Positions 53,702 through 64,000 of a stretch of 64,000 nt of DNA are shown here, piece after piece. How positions within the stretch are numbered: position 1 is the first letter of the stretch; every line of letters starts with the position of its first letter. Made by a program: the position numbers and the translations under genes. The DNA is taken from positions 294,425-358,424 of the forward strand of contig VZSF01000015.1 in the NCBI GenBank assembly GCA_013398295.1. The letters run 5' to 3'. The notes beneath the pieces were generated by a model that did no database searches, was not told the DNA's origin, and worked only from the letters and a program-made list of their open reading frames with translations. This stretch comes from Chionis minor (lineage: Eukaryota > Chordata > Aves > Charadriiformes > Chionididae).

Positions 53702-54127
53702 TGTCCTGGTTTGAGGTGAAACAGGACAAATTTTTTTCAGTAATTTTACTTTTTAGCTAGGCTTCTTCACCGCTGAAATTAATGGCAAATTGTATAGAAA
53801 CTGTTGGCTCTCAGAGCGGTAAGACCCATGTTTATAGTTGATGCCAAGGCATGGTATGCAGAGAGGCTCTTGCTTAGACTTATTGCTATAACACCCAAGG
53901 CCAGACAACTTTGTTATTTGCCCTGGTGGAGGGTCAGAAGCAGAAATGCTCCTCACACCTGCAGGGAGGAGCAAACCAGACAGGTGATCCAAAACTGACC
54001 AACAGGGTATTCCTTCCCATGTAGACTCGTAAGTTTCTTTCTCTCTCTCCTGCCTCTCCTCAAAGATAGAGGTAGGGGAGAGCATCTGTCATCCACCTCA
54101 GTGGCCAATCCAGCCCAAACCACCACG
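53702..54127 (+). mobile_element. Solo LTR of an avian endogenous retrovirus, probably ERVL class
   Basis: The 426-bp block starts TGTCCTGGTTTGAGGTGAAA and ends CCAAACCACCACG. An exact 5-bp duplication, CTTAG, flanks it. The terminal CACG instead of CA suggests one substitution at the last base. The text (TTTTTAGCTAGGC, GCAGAGAGGCTCTTGCTTA, GGAGGAGCAAACCAGA) recalls a bird LTR family I have seen before but cannot name with certainty. A 5-bp duplication is typical of ERVL. There is no internal retroviral sequence, so it is a solo LTR. ORFs inside it on both strands (for example 53753-54085 minus) are artefacts. Confidence 0.85.
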
Positions 54128-54132
54128 CTTAG
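54128..54132. repeat. Target site duplication, right copy
   Basis: CTTAG directly follows the LTR end and matches 53697-53701. Confidence 0.85.
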
Positions 54133-55631
54133 AAACAAAAATTAAATCTTAGTTACTATATTGTGGGTAAGCATCAATAAACCTTCCCTTCCATAATCTG
54201 AATTATAGTAATTTCATAATATGACTTATCTTACCTTAAAATACTACTTCAATGCTAAATTAACAGCTTAGTCCAATTCCATTGGAAGCCTGCTATGGAA
54301 CACAATAAAACAAGCCAGTAACAACACAAAACCCACTTCTTGATAGAACGAGCATCTTTGCTGAACAGAGAACCCCCAGTAACACCGGATACTCTAAGCC
54401 ACCTGTAGAGAAGCAAGGTAAAGGGGTGGAAAGCCAGATGAGGAAATCTCAAACTGCTCCCAATTCCCACTGCAGCACAAGGTGTTTCTGCAGCCCACTC
54501 CTACTTTAGCAGGCACCTTGCATGTTAAAAGTACTCAGCAGACCTCTCCAGCAAACCATATCAACCTCTTCTCCCTAACACCTTACACCCCTTTCCAGAT
54601 GCTTTTGAAATCCTGGAAAAACTGATGGGTTGTAAAAATCCGGACTGTTGGGCAGTCCTGATTTAAGACACTAAGAAATGTTGAAGCAGGCTGCTGCTGA
54701 GCATTCCGCTACAGACAAAGCTGCAAGAAGAAACTGAGCAGCTCTTGGACTCGCAAGCTGCTTCATCGCTGGGGCTTTTTAACAGCGTTTCTAAGGAACC
54801 CAAAGTGGGAACAAACAAGCCTCAATCCAGCCAGGACAGAATCACATGGGAGGTGGTATTAGGCATGTGGATTCACACTTGCTAGCACCACAGTACCCTC
54901 TGTCCTCCTTTCCAGTAGTTTCCTTCACACTCCACTCATACCCTTTTCAGCCCATCCAAACACATGTTTGTGGACTCTCCCAAATCCCCATTAACTGCCT
55001 TTGATCCCTATGATGCCATTTAAGGTGGCAGAAACGTTGCACAGCTTTGTATAAAAGGGGCAGAAGCTAATGAGGAAACAAGAGAGAGGCTGCTCCCTGC
55101 TTGCTTTCCACATTCCAGTCACATCTGATCTGGATATAGGAGCTCACAGAGCTGGAAGGCAGCTGGGAAAAATGAATTTAGGGAGCCCATCACCATTTCT
55201 CCTAACAGCTCTGCTTGTAACTTTCCTTAGCTACAAACGGTTGAAGAAAACATTAGCCTTCAGTATACTGCCAGATGTACTTGCAATACCAACAATTTTT
55301 ACGTGTTCTCTCTTTTCTCTTCTACTGTCGCAAGTGCATATAATGAATACAAAATTTAAGGAAGCAGAGTCCTCCAAGGTAACTTGTTAACCTTCAGATT
55401 ACATAGAAGTGAAAATCCTCAGAAATTTAAACCAAAGGAAATTGTGGTGAAGAGACGTTATACCATTTCAGTAAGATCAGAGAGTATAATTGAAATTCTT
55501 CAGAATTTGCATGGCTCTTCATACTCTAGGCAATCACTTATGATGTTAAAAAGCACTTTGTATTTGTTACTAAGCACTTAAACTTTCATATCTTTTCCAG
55601 ATTCCCATTTAATGAGTAGGGCTCACTCAAC
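54133..55631. other. PARD3B intron between solo LTR and older CR1
   Basis: About 1.5 kb with no recognisable gene or repeat. A 106-codon plus-strand ORF (55070-55390) has a hydrophobic middle but no family resemblance and is taken as chance. Confidence 0.65.
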
Positions 55632-56205
55632 AATTTAGGTTGGAAGGGACTTCTGGAAGTCACTGGTCCAGTCCTTCACTCAATGTTGGGCCATGCTGGC
55701 AATTAGCTCAAACTTCAAAGTTGGCTCAGGGTGCTCAGAGTCCAACCTAGTTTTGCACATCTCCAAGGACAAAGTCTCTGGACACCTGTTCCAGTGCCTG
55801 ACCAGCCTCATGGCATTTAAAAAAAAATAATAATTCTTGTATCTTATTGGAATATTCCTCATGACCACCTAATGTGCACTACCTCTTATATTCTCACTGT
55901 GGACTTTCAAGAAGGTAGGGTGTAGCCTTCTCTACACCCTCCCATTAAACAGTCGTAGACAGTAGTAAGATTCTCCCCCTTACCCTATGAAGTTCACTTA
56001 CCCTCTCGCCCCATGTCATGTGTTCAATCCCTGATCACGTTGGTGACCCCCTACTGAGCTTGCTCCAAGTATGTCAATGTCTTTCTTGCACAAGGGAGAC
56101 CAAAACTGGACACAACAGTGTAGCTGTGGCCTCACAAGCGCCAAACAGAGGGGTGGAACAGCTTCCCTTGACTTAACGGCTACACTCCTGCTAACGACCT
56201 GAATG
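55632..56205 (-). mobile_element. Older, diverged CR1 LINE fragment
   Basis: On the plus strand the fragment opens with TTAGGTTGGAAGGGACTTCT, the reverse complement of a CR1 3' end. It continues through the 3' untranslated part (TCCAACCTAGTTTTGCACAT, TGTTCCAGTGCCTGACCAGC) and reaches coding text. The minus-strand frame at 56016-56210 reads LALVRPQLHCCVQFWSPL then KKDIDILG, matching the region [15 protein letters not shown]...KKDIEVLE of the CR1 at 37103-38246. It is more diverged, has small deletions and an inserted A-rich patch near 55818, and lacks a long open frame. It therefore inserted earlier than the other CR1. Confidence 0.93.
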
Positions 56206-59200
56206 TGCATTTAACCGCCTTAGCTTTAAAGCTAAGAAAAACCCCGATCAGCTTCTACCAAGTCACTCTCTTTTTTTCTCTCTCACTGATTTGACAGTAC
56301 GCATCACGTGCAAAAATAAGGTTTTGCTTTGACCGGAGTTACTCAAAGACAACATACAAATTAGCTGTTTATTTGCTTTTAAACAGCTTTGATCTTTTTA
56401 GAGGCCATTATGGGATGGGGGAATGGAACTTTGGAAGTAAAAAAAAAAAAAAGCAGCACAAAAACACTTGAATTGTAAAACCCATCAGAAAGTGTAAAAC
56501 CATCTGTACAGCATAACACACACAACTTTCATTAGTACAGACAGGCTTGATAAATCTTGGGATGTTGCCACACGTCATACAATTCTCACACTGTGTTTCT
56601 GCCTGTGCAGAAAAGCATTTCAGTATTTACAACTGCCAAGAGTCCTATTCTTACTGATGCCTAGCTTAGTGAGGCTGCATTATTTGCCCTGTCTCTGACA
56701 GTTTATACATCAGGCTCCAGAAAGGCAAAAGTAAGCTTACAAAACTGCTTGTCACCTTGATAAGGAAAGGTCTGCCCCTAATGATGAACTAACGCTTTCA
56801 GTCTCTACCAGTTTGTTATTAAGTCTGTCAATAAACAGTAGTCTTAGGGGTCTTCTAGTGCGTTATAATAATGCATACATACCCCTTTGAAAAAAAATAG
56901 AAAATAACACCTTTTGCCTCTCACACGGTGACCTCATTTTCAGAAGTCATGACGCTATATGCTTCAGCAGCAGAAGTCAGAGGACCTTGACCTCGAGCAA
57001 CCGTGTCCCTAAAGAAAGCTCCTAAATGATCCTTTTACGCATAAAATTTAAGACACAGAAGAACAGAAGAAGAGGGGAGAGAAAGTTTAACACAAGTGCC
57101 ACAGGAACGTCACCAAAATTCTCAGAATGTATTTAGTAATTGGCTAATTCACATGGCTTGTTTTATCATTTTAATAGAAGACTACAAAGTCAATCATTGT
57201 CACTCACAGAACTGTGGGGTTTTTTTCTTTTAAAAGTCAAACGAGTTTAAGAAGTCTACAACAACTAAAGAAGAAACCTATAAAGTTACGCTCTCTCAGA
57301 AGATCAGTGACACACAAAATTGTGAAACATTCAGAAACTTTAAAAGAAGTGTGGTGGTTCCAAACACTGCAGTTCCAGAAATATATGTTCCCAAATGAAC
57401 TACCAGAACAGAAGGACTAGGAAAAAATATTTTGACTTGACATCTTAATGCACCATCACTGTGAAAACAATGAAACTAAAAGTAAAATTTTCAGAGATAG
57501 TCACAGCTATGGCAATAACATAAAACCTTTCAGTGACAATTACTCATTTCAGCAATCAGTTCATAACAGACATCCTACTGCTGCCTTGCTCATTATACTG
57601 CTTAAAAGAATGATCTACATGTTATAAATTTCAGTCATTTTTTACCCTAGCATTAGCTGCCCACAGCATAATTTCATAGTTAAGTTTCTTAATTTCTTAG
57701 TAAACAAATTAAATGCTGACATCATGTTCAAGATCCACAGTAAAATTAAACATACTATTTTAATGTTTTCTAACTCTCAGTTAGAATTCAGAATACAATT
57801 GAGAAAAATGGTATTTGCAAAGTTAGTAGCATCTATGTATGTATACATGTATGTTATGCATCCCTTGGACACAAATGTGTTTGCAAGCAAACAAGACCTC
57901 ACAGATACACCCTTCTACTACCCACGCATTGATACTTGTTATCAAATATGAACACATCCTATTAAAACCAAATACACAAGAAAAAGTAACAACCATTCAA
58001 AAAATTACAACCCTAGGAATGTTCTTGTCCTTCTACAACATTATAGGAGCCGAAAAATAAAACCAAAGTACATTTTCCCTAAGTGATATTATATTATAAT
58101 TGCTCGTTAGATGGATTTTAACATGATCCTCATTTCCAAGGCTGAATTTCAATGCCCTATTAAATATAGCGTTGAACACTTACTTGATGCAGTTTTGTAA
58201 CATTTAGCTATAAAAATACAGACTGCAAGTCTGACCTCTGAACAATGATTAAAATTATCTTAACATTTCTTAAGGAGACTATCTTCTGTAAGAAATACAT
58301 TAAAGAAAAGGAAACTTTTCTGTTGTGTTGAATACACTGCAAAATACTGAGCATGGTTTCTTACCTACACTAATTAAACTCTTTATTAGATAATAAAAAC
58401 CACTGATGAATATATTTAAACAAAAAGTTGAATTCAATTAGCAGATTCCTATTACTCTGAAATATTGTTTTAATGTGATCTGAAGCTTTCTTTTTTGAAA
58501 AAAAACCTTCATGCTTAGGGCATAGTTTAATTTTGATTACGGTAGTTTGAATTTTCTGCAAAACAGTGATATGTCTTGGGAATAAATGACTTCAGACCAT
58601 TCAGATCATTACTCAGAAATTTCAAATGTGATTTTTCAGAGAGAAGCTTGTTCATCCATTTTCCACTCCTCATTACAAATGATAAAGGGACCTATTCATA
58701 AAGCAAAGCATTTTTAATAAAAAAACCTCAAAGTGAATGATATACCAGGCTCCACTTTCAAAAGTAAGCTAAACTACTCAATAAACAATGCAATGGGAGA
58801 GGAGGAAAATACTTTCAGCTAATAAAAAATTCTCACCAAATGTTTCAGTTGTCACGAATCTTCAAATATCTCGAATATCATGAAGAGTCATCAAAACTAA
58901 AGCCACATAACTAGCCAAGTATTTTAGCCTCCTCCAGAAAAAAGAACATGGCTATCCCTTGACCTGTCTGCGCTGAGGTCTCACCAGACCCCGTAAAAGG
59001 GAATTTGTGTTTTGCCAGGTTTACTACTAGTGCTTGAATGAATTCGCTGTAGAATCATATTTGCCTTTCTCACTGCCACATCATCTCATTACCTGACATT
59101 ATTCTAACAGTCTGAAAAATACAACCGCTCAAGTCGGTAGAAAATGCTAGCAGTGTTGATTCAGTTCTTTGTCTACTTTTATGGAAGATGTTTTTAAGAA

Positions 59201-62200
59201 TTTTTTTCTTCCAGTAAAAAAACCCCAAACCCAAAAACTATTATGAGAGTGACATTCTTGCTCCTCTGAATCAGCTGCTCCGGGCGTATTCTTTTGTGGC
59301 TACACTACATCGAGCATTCAGTCCCCCCCAGATAAACCACACTTTTTGAGGCTTCCTAAACTCTACCAAACTGAAGGGAAAAAAAATCCACAATGAAAAA
59401 TTCCAGAAGAGGTAACAAATATATTCATACTGCCTTGAATCCTTATCCTCCAGTCAAATTGTTTTCTTTCCAAGAGACCAAGAGTGTTTTTCACACTTAG
59501 CTGCAATCTAGTCTCAAGGGGTTCCTATCCAGTATAACTTAAATAGCTTTCTATTAGTAATTCAGCAGGCACGCACACTGCAGAACTTGATACTGGTCTT
59601 CGAGAAGACCCAAAATAACTTTACTCCTGATTTAAAGACATGGGTGCCTAAACTACTTCAAAAAAATAAAAAAAATCCACCACACAAAAACAGAAGAACA
59701 CACAACACACACTCGGCAGCAATAAATGGGAGCCACAGCTGCCAAACCCAAGGGTGTCCACTATCCACTTTGACACAAATTGAAGAGAGAGATGTTTAAG
59801 AGGCAAAAAATGCCCCTCCTTTCTCCCTTCTCACACAGTTTTAGCTTTAATCTAAAAGTTAAATCAGGGCACGACATAGTCTGAGGCTGCAGACGGCACC
59901 CAAAGGCCAGGCTCAGTTTGGTCACTCTTACCAGGAGCTCCGTGGCCTGACACTGACACCACACCAGAATGGCATTTCCATCAGCCTGCCCAAAGGACAG
60001 TGGCTCAGGAGAAATGCACCCTCCAGGTATTCCCAGGGATTTCAGAACAGCTGAGGAAGAGAAAATAACAGAAGTTCACAGAAGTTTCAGAGACATTGAG
60101 AAGAAGAGGTGAATCTGTCAAGTGTCTATTGCATGGGATATCAAAACAGAAGTAATTCATCATTTGTGGGTAGATAAAAGACTGGGGTTTTTTCCTCACA
60201 GTTGCATTTGAATTTAGAATTAGTTTTGAGTAAGTTAGCCTAACTCAAATCAAACACAAAGACATTATGAAATATGTGACACGGGGTGTGTGTTCTAAAC
60301 AGCATTTCTGGCCAAGTTTGTGCTAAAAATCTGTTTAGCTCTTTGCCTTCTCCTATACATGCTCTACGTTACCTAGGAAAAATACACAGTTTTTAATGAA
60401 AACGAAGTTTGTGGAGCTGTGCTTCCAGTCTGTTGATCCTTCCCCTATGTCAGTAGTCTACTAATAACTAGTTAGTCCTTGGCTTCTTGACCTTCAGAGC
60501 TTTAGTACAGGTAAGAGGCAAGAAAGGCAGCTCCATCCTCTTCCCTGGGCTCTAGTCCAAAGTCATCGCAATAATTACTAGGCTTCTGCTAGCCCTGCTA
60601 GCTATTTCTTTCCTACCATGCTCTCAGACTTTATCAAGAAGCTCTACAGCTTCTGTTGACCCAGCAGAGCTCTTAGTCTTTGGACATGTCACCCCACTCC
60701 ACCAGAATTATAATAATTTATACTAATCATTTCTGATCTACTCTTAAACAACAACTTGGCAGCACGGAGAGAGGCTGCTGTGTGACCTGTAAGGTAATGC
60801 AAATTAGACTAAAAAAAGTAGCAGGATTCCACAGCCAATTCCCACCCTCCATAGGACTGCTCCCAAGTAGCATGCTCCTGCGAAACATTTTAAGGAAACT
60901 CAAACTATTGAAGAGGGGAAAGCCTCGAGCTAACCACATGGAGCTAGAGCTTCCTGAAGAGATAAAATGATGAGATCCTGACAGCCGTAGCTGCCACTTC
61001 TTGGCAAAGAATGTATTCTCATTTCAGTTTATCTAGGCAATTCAATTCAACAATAAGTTTATTCAAAATGAAAAACAGCTGAGAACTTGAAAAGCAGGGA
61101 AACTTACAAATCCTACTTTCTTCCAGCCTCTGAATAAAAACTAAATGCAAGAGCTGAGCACCCTTAGGTCCAAGACCCTGAAAGACTCCTCCTGGTCTCA
61201 TCTACTCTATCAGCTGCATAGTCTATCTTGCGTCATCTGCAAACTGCTTAATACATCGACTTCAAATGCAAAACCCTTCCCTATACACATCCAGAACGTA
61301 TCCCATTTTTTTCTTAACTAAAATTCATTTTAGTTCTCTACAGCTTTAATTGAACTTCAATTACTAAAACTAGGTTGACACAAGCCATGAAGAAGAAATT
61401 AATATTCTAATAAATAAGAACTGTCACTCAGCATTTCCTAAGCTAAATGTAAAAATTAAGACTCTGAATAAATGTATGCTAAGTATCATTGCATAAATAT
61501 GCATATAATGCATTTTCCTCTTCATAAAAACTGTTAAATTTAATGTAAAGACACTTAATTGCACATCAACATTTTAGTTGTGATCAATCACTGAAAATCA
61601 ATGATTCTTTTAAATAAATGTAGAAATATATTTAATTCAAACCCAACTACTTTAAATAAATTTTTTTGTTTAGTTTTGAATCACTTAGACTTCAGTCAGT
61701 TCACTCTCCAGTTTGGAAATGGGATCTCAGGACATAACCCCACTAGCTACAAAAACAAATTTTCCCTTCTGCAATCAACACAGTTGTTGTGCTGACAGTG
61801 AAATCAACTGGCGACCCAATCCAAAAGTGTATCACTGGGAGTTTACCCACACTCAATCTCTTTACCGAAGTTTTTTTTATGCCATTAAAATATTCCAATC
61901 CTACTAGAATGCAAATATAAAGGGGTAGAGGGAGCACGCATAATACCATTAACAGTCAAGGATTTCTTGGTCCCCATTATCAGATATTAATTCTCACATT
62001 AACTGATGTTTTGTAAAAAAATAATAAAAATGAACAAATCCATTAGCAGCTGCATTAAAATTGAACAAAAGAGGCAGCAACTGCTGATGTGATTATGCAC
62101 CTAACCCTTTTTGAAAGTTTCTGTATCCAAGAGCACCAAACAGATATTGTTTCAACTTTCATTTCATACCAGGTATGTAAGTACATGTTACTGAAAGACA

Positions 62201-64000
62201 GCCTTGACAAAGTTTCCCCCCATACGGGTATTTTCAAAAAGCTTTGAAAAATGAACAGTCATTTTAGCAAGTCTCTAGATGGTTTCTTTTAAGGTCTTTT
62301 TAAGCCATAATACGGTACTTAGAGGGGGGAAGAAGAAAAAAAAAAGCATTTTTGCATACAAGGAGCATGTTTCAGTTTCAACTGTACCAACGTGGCCAGT
62401 GCCAGCCATGAGCCTGCCAGCAGATGGAAGAGCAGGCACTTGGAACGTTCTCTCGACTACCTGCCCAGGTGTTCCCTGTACCATGAAAACTCCTTTACAT
62501 GCTTCTCTCTGCCGCAGATGATGTACATGATCCTGTTAGTGGGAACAGTCAAAGTAGCCTGCCATTTCACACAGGAGGGAGGACACCAAGCAAACAAGCT
62601 AGACTTTAGCTATAAGCATACAAATAGCACTTTTCCACCCTAGCAGTCATTTCATTCCTAGATGAACATGGGCAAATGAAAGGTAGATCCTGCGTGCTAA
62701 ACACATTTTCTACATGACTTGTATTCTCTCTTTCACAAATCCACAATCCAAGATTCTCAAAATCAGTACTATATAACCAGAAATCACATAAATTCACAGC
62801 ACATCACCGTTGTATTCAGATTCCCGCTCCCTGCAGGAGTCTACCATTACATTGCTTCATCTCGGACATGTGTCGGCCAACTTGATTAGTCAATAAACCT
62901 CCCCCAAACCACCAAAGGAATTGCCCTAAGATGTACTGTACACACAACCAGATCATAGGCTCACCAATATTCAGTAAGTCACTCAACTAATATTTCCTCA
63001 GGCATTGTTAAAAAACACAACCTACATCATTTAAGTCACTAATGGAGAAAGACTTATCCACATTGTGGGTACTTTCTTCCACATCTTCCGAACATGAAGC
63101 CTACCAAATGGTTATATCCTTTCTGAAAAGTTTGGCACTTCCACTATTCCCTCACAGATGTTCACATTATCAATTAATCATCACCACAGGGAGTCTCAGC
63201 ACAGAGGCTAAGGGTTGAATATACTCACTTGAATCTTACTTTGGAACTCTTTCATTATCTTCCAAAACAAACCCAAAATATAAGTAAAAAAACCTAAATA
63301 ATTTATGTCCATTCAAATATATTATGTGGCATTATGAATTGCCCCGTAATCATGAGGTAAACTGATTTTAGGGTACCACAAAATCCCAGCTCTAGCTCCA
63401 CTATCATTATATAGATTCAGATGCCTTTAACAACAAGGTAAACTGATAATCTATGAAATTTAAAGCATATACAAATACTATTAAAGTATCCTAAAAAGAA
63501 ACATGAACTAAAAATTAGCAGCTCTGCTAGTAAACAGGGATTACAAAGCATTTGATTATTTTTTTAATTGAACACTTTTTTTTTTTTACCTTTTCTTTTT
63601 AAATCTTCTACAAAGTGTAAGAATATGAAGAATTTCTCCATATTTTTAGTGGATGACATAATCTTGTCGTTAGTTAAACATTTTCTATTTCCACAAACAA
63701 AACAATACAGAACAACTATAGTCCAATTTCTTAATTTTAAGAAAAAAAAGTACCTGAATTCTACATCTCCAGCAGACAAACTGCATTGGTTTTGTTAAGT
63801 GTATTTGTTGCTAGCAGCATATTATCTATTACACTGACAATGAAAGGCCACAAAAATAACCAAGTACAAAAAGTGTACTTTGTGCGTGTGTATATATATC
63901 CTTAAGGAACACTTGTAAAGTATGGCAGAACTATCATTTGTACTTCATAAATGGACACAAAGGCTCAATAAAGCCGATTTATCCAAGATAATACAGGATA
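56206..64000. other. PARD3B intron, right end of window
   Basis: No exon or RNA gene was recognised. A run of 14 A lies at 56439-56452, a probable ancient CR1/L3-like fragment at about 58966-59105, a T run near 63577-63588 and a short TA run near 63890-63900. Only short chance ORFs occur. Confidence 0.65.
58966..59105 (-). mobile_element. Probable ancient CR1/L3-like LINE remnant
   Basis: The plus strand reads GAGGTCTCACCAGACCCCG and, about 80 bp on, TTTGCCTTTCTCACTGCCACATCATCTCATT (split here by weak matches). In the CR1 at 37103-38246 the corresponding pieces, GGCCTCACCAGTGCTGAG and TTGGCCTTCTTGGCCACCTG, are also about 80 bp apart in the same order. The similarity is too low for a firm subfamily call. 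A further CR1-like scrap (GTCATCTGCAAACTGCTTA) occurs near 61233-61251 but is too far away to belong to the same copy without a large insertion. Confidence 0.4.

Noticed and set aside
53753..54085. 110-codon minus-strand ORF
   Set aside because: It lies wholly inside the solo LTR at 53702-54127, antisense to it.
1..64000. CRISPR arrays, bacterial operons, tRNA or rRNA genes
   Set aside because: No regularly spaced direct repeats, no dense coding and no cloverleaf or rRNA text seen on either strand; the window is animal intronic DNA.

Overview
This is vertebrate nuclear DNA, almost certainly avian. The evidence is two CR1 LINE fragments, two solo endogenous-retrovirus LTRs of a kind common in birds, an AT-rich background with very little coding sequence, and two spliced exons recognisable by protein similarity. 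The exact species cannot be told from the window.

The whole window appears to lie inside one large gene transcribed on the minus strand, PARD3B (Par-3 family cell polarity regulator beta). Two coding exons are visible. One is at 44363-44534 (172 bp; end of the N-terminal oligomerisation domain and the linker after it). The other is at about 24340-24453 (114 bp; next exon, with the conserved RRSSDP motif). They join in frame through a shared glycine codon and are separated by a 19,909-bp intron. The flanking introns run off both window ends. I found no PDZ-domain exon and no first exon. The assignment rests on recalled family sequence, not on a database search.

The rest is intron. From left to right: a TA/TG microsatellite (4.7 kb); an avian solo LTR interrupted by a second, oppositely oriented solo LTR with a 4-bp target duplication (7.6-8.8 kb); a GC-rich block without a recognisable gene (12.6-13.0 kb); the RRSSDP exon (24.3 kb); a run of 26 G (26.87 kb); a perfect-arm hairpin (35.8 kb); a 5'-truncated CR1 with a readable reverse-transcriptase remnant (37.1-38.2 kb); a 28-bp perfect palindrome (43.0 kb); the second PARD3B exon (44.4 kb); an LTR-end-like stretch (46.9-47.1 kb); a solo LTR with an intact 5-bp target duplication (53.7-54.1 kb); an older CR1 fragment (55.6-56.2 kb); and a probable very old CR1/L3-type remnant (59.0 kb).

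I see no prokaryotic genes, CRISPR arrays, tRNA or rRNA genes, and no convincing undescribed system. The most useful observations are the exon calls, the tandem splice donor after the RRSSDP exon, and the datable nested LTR insertion.
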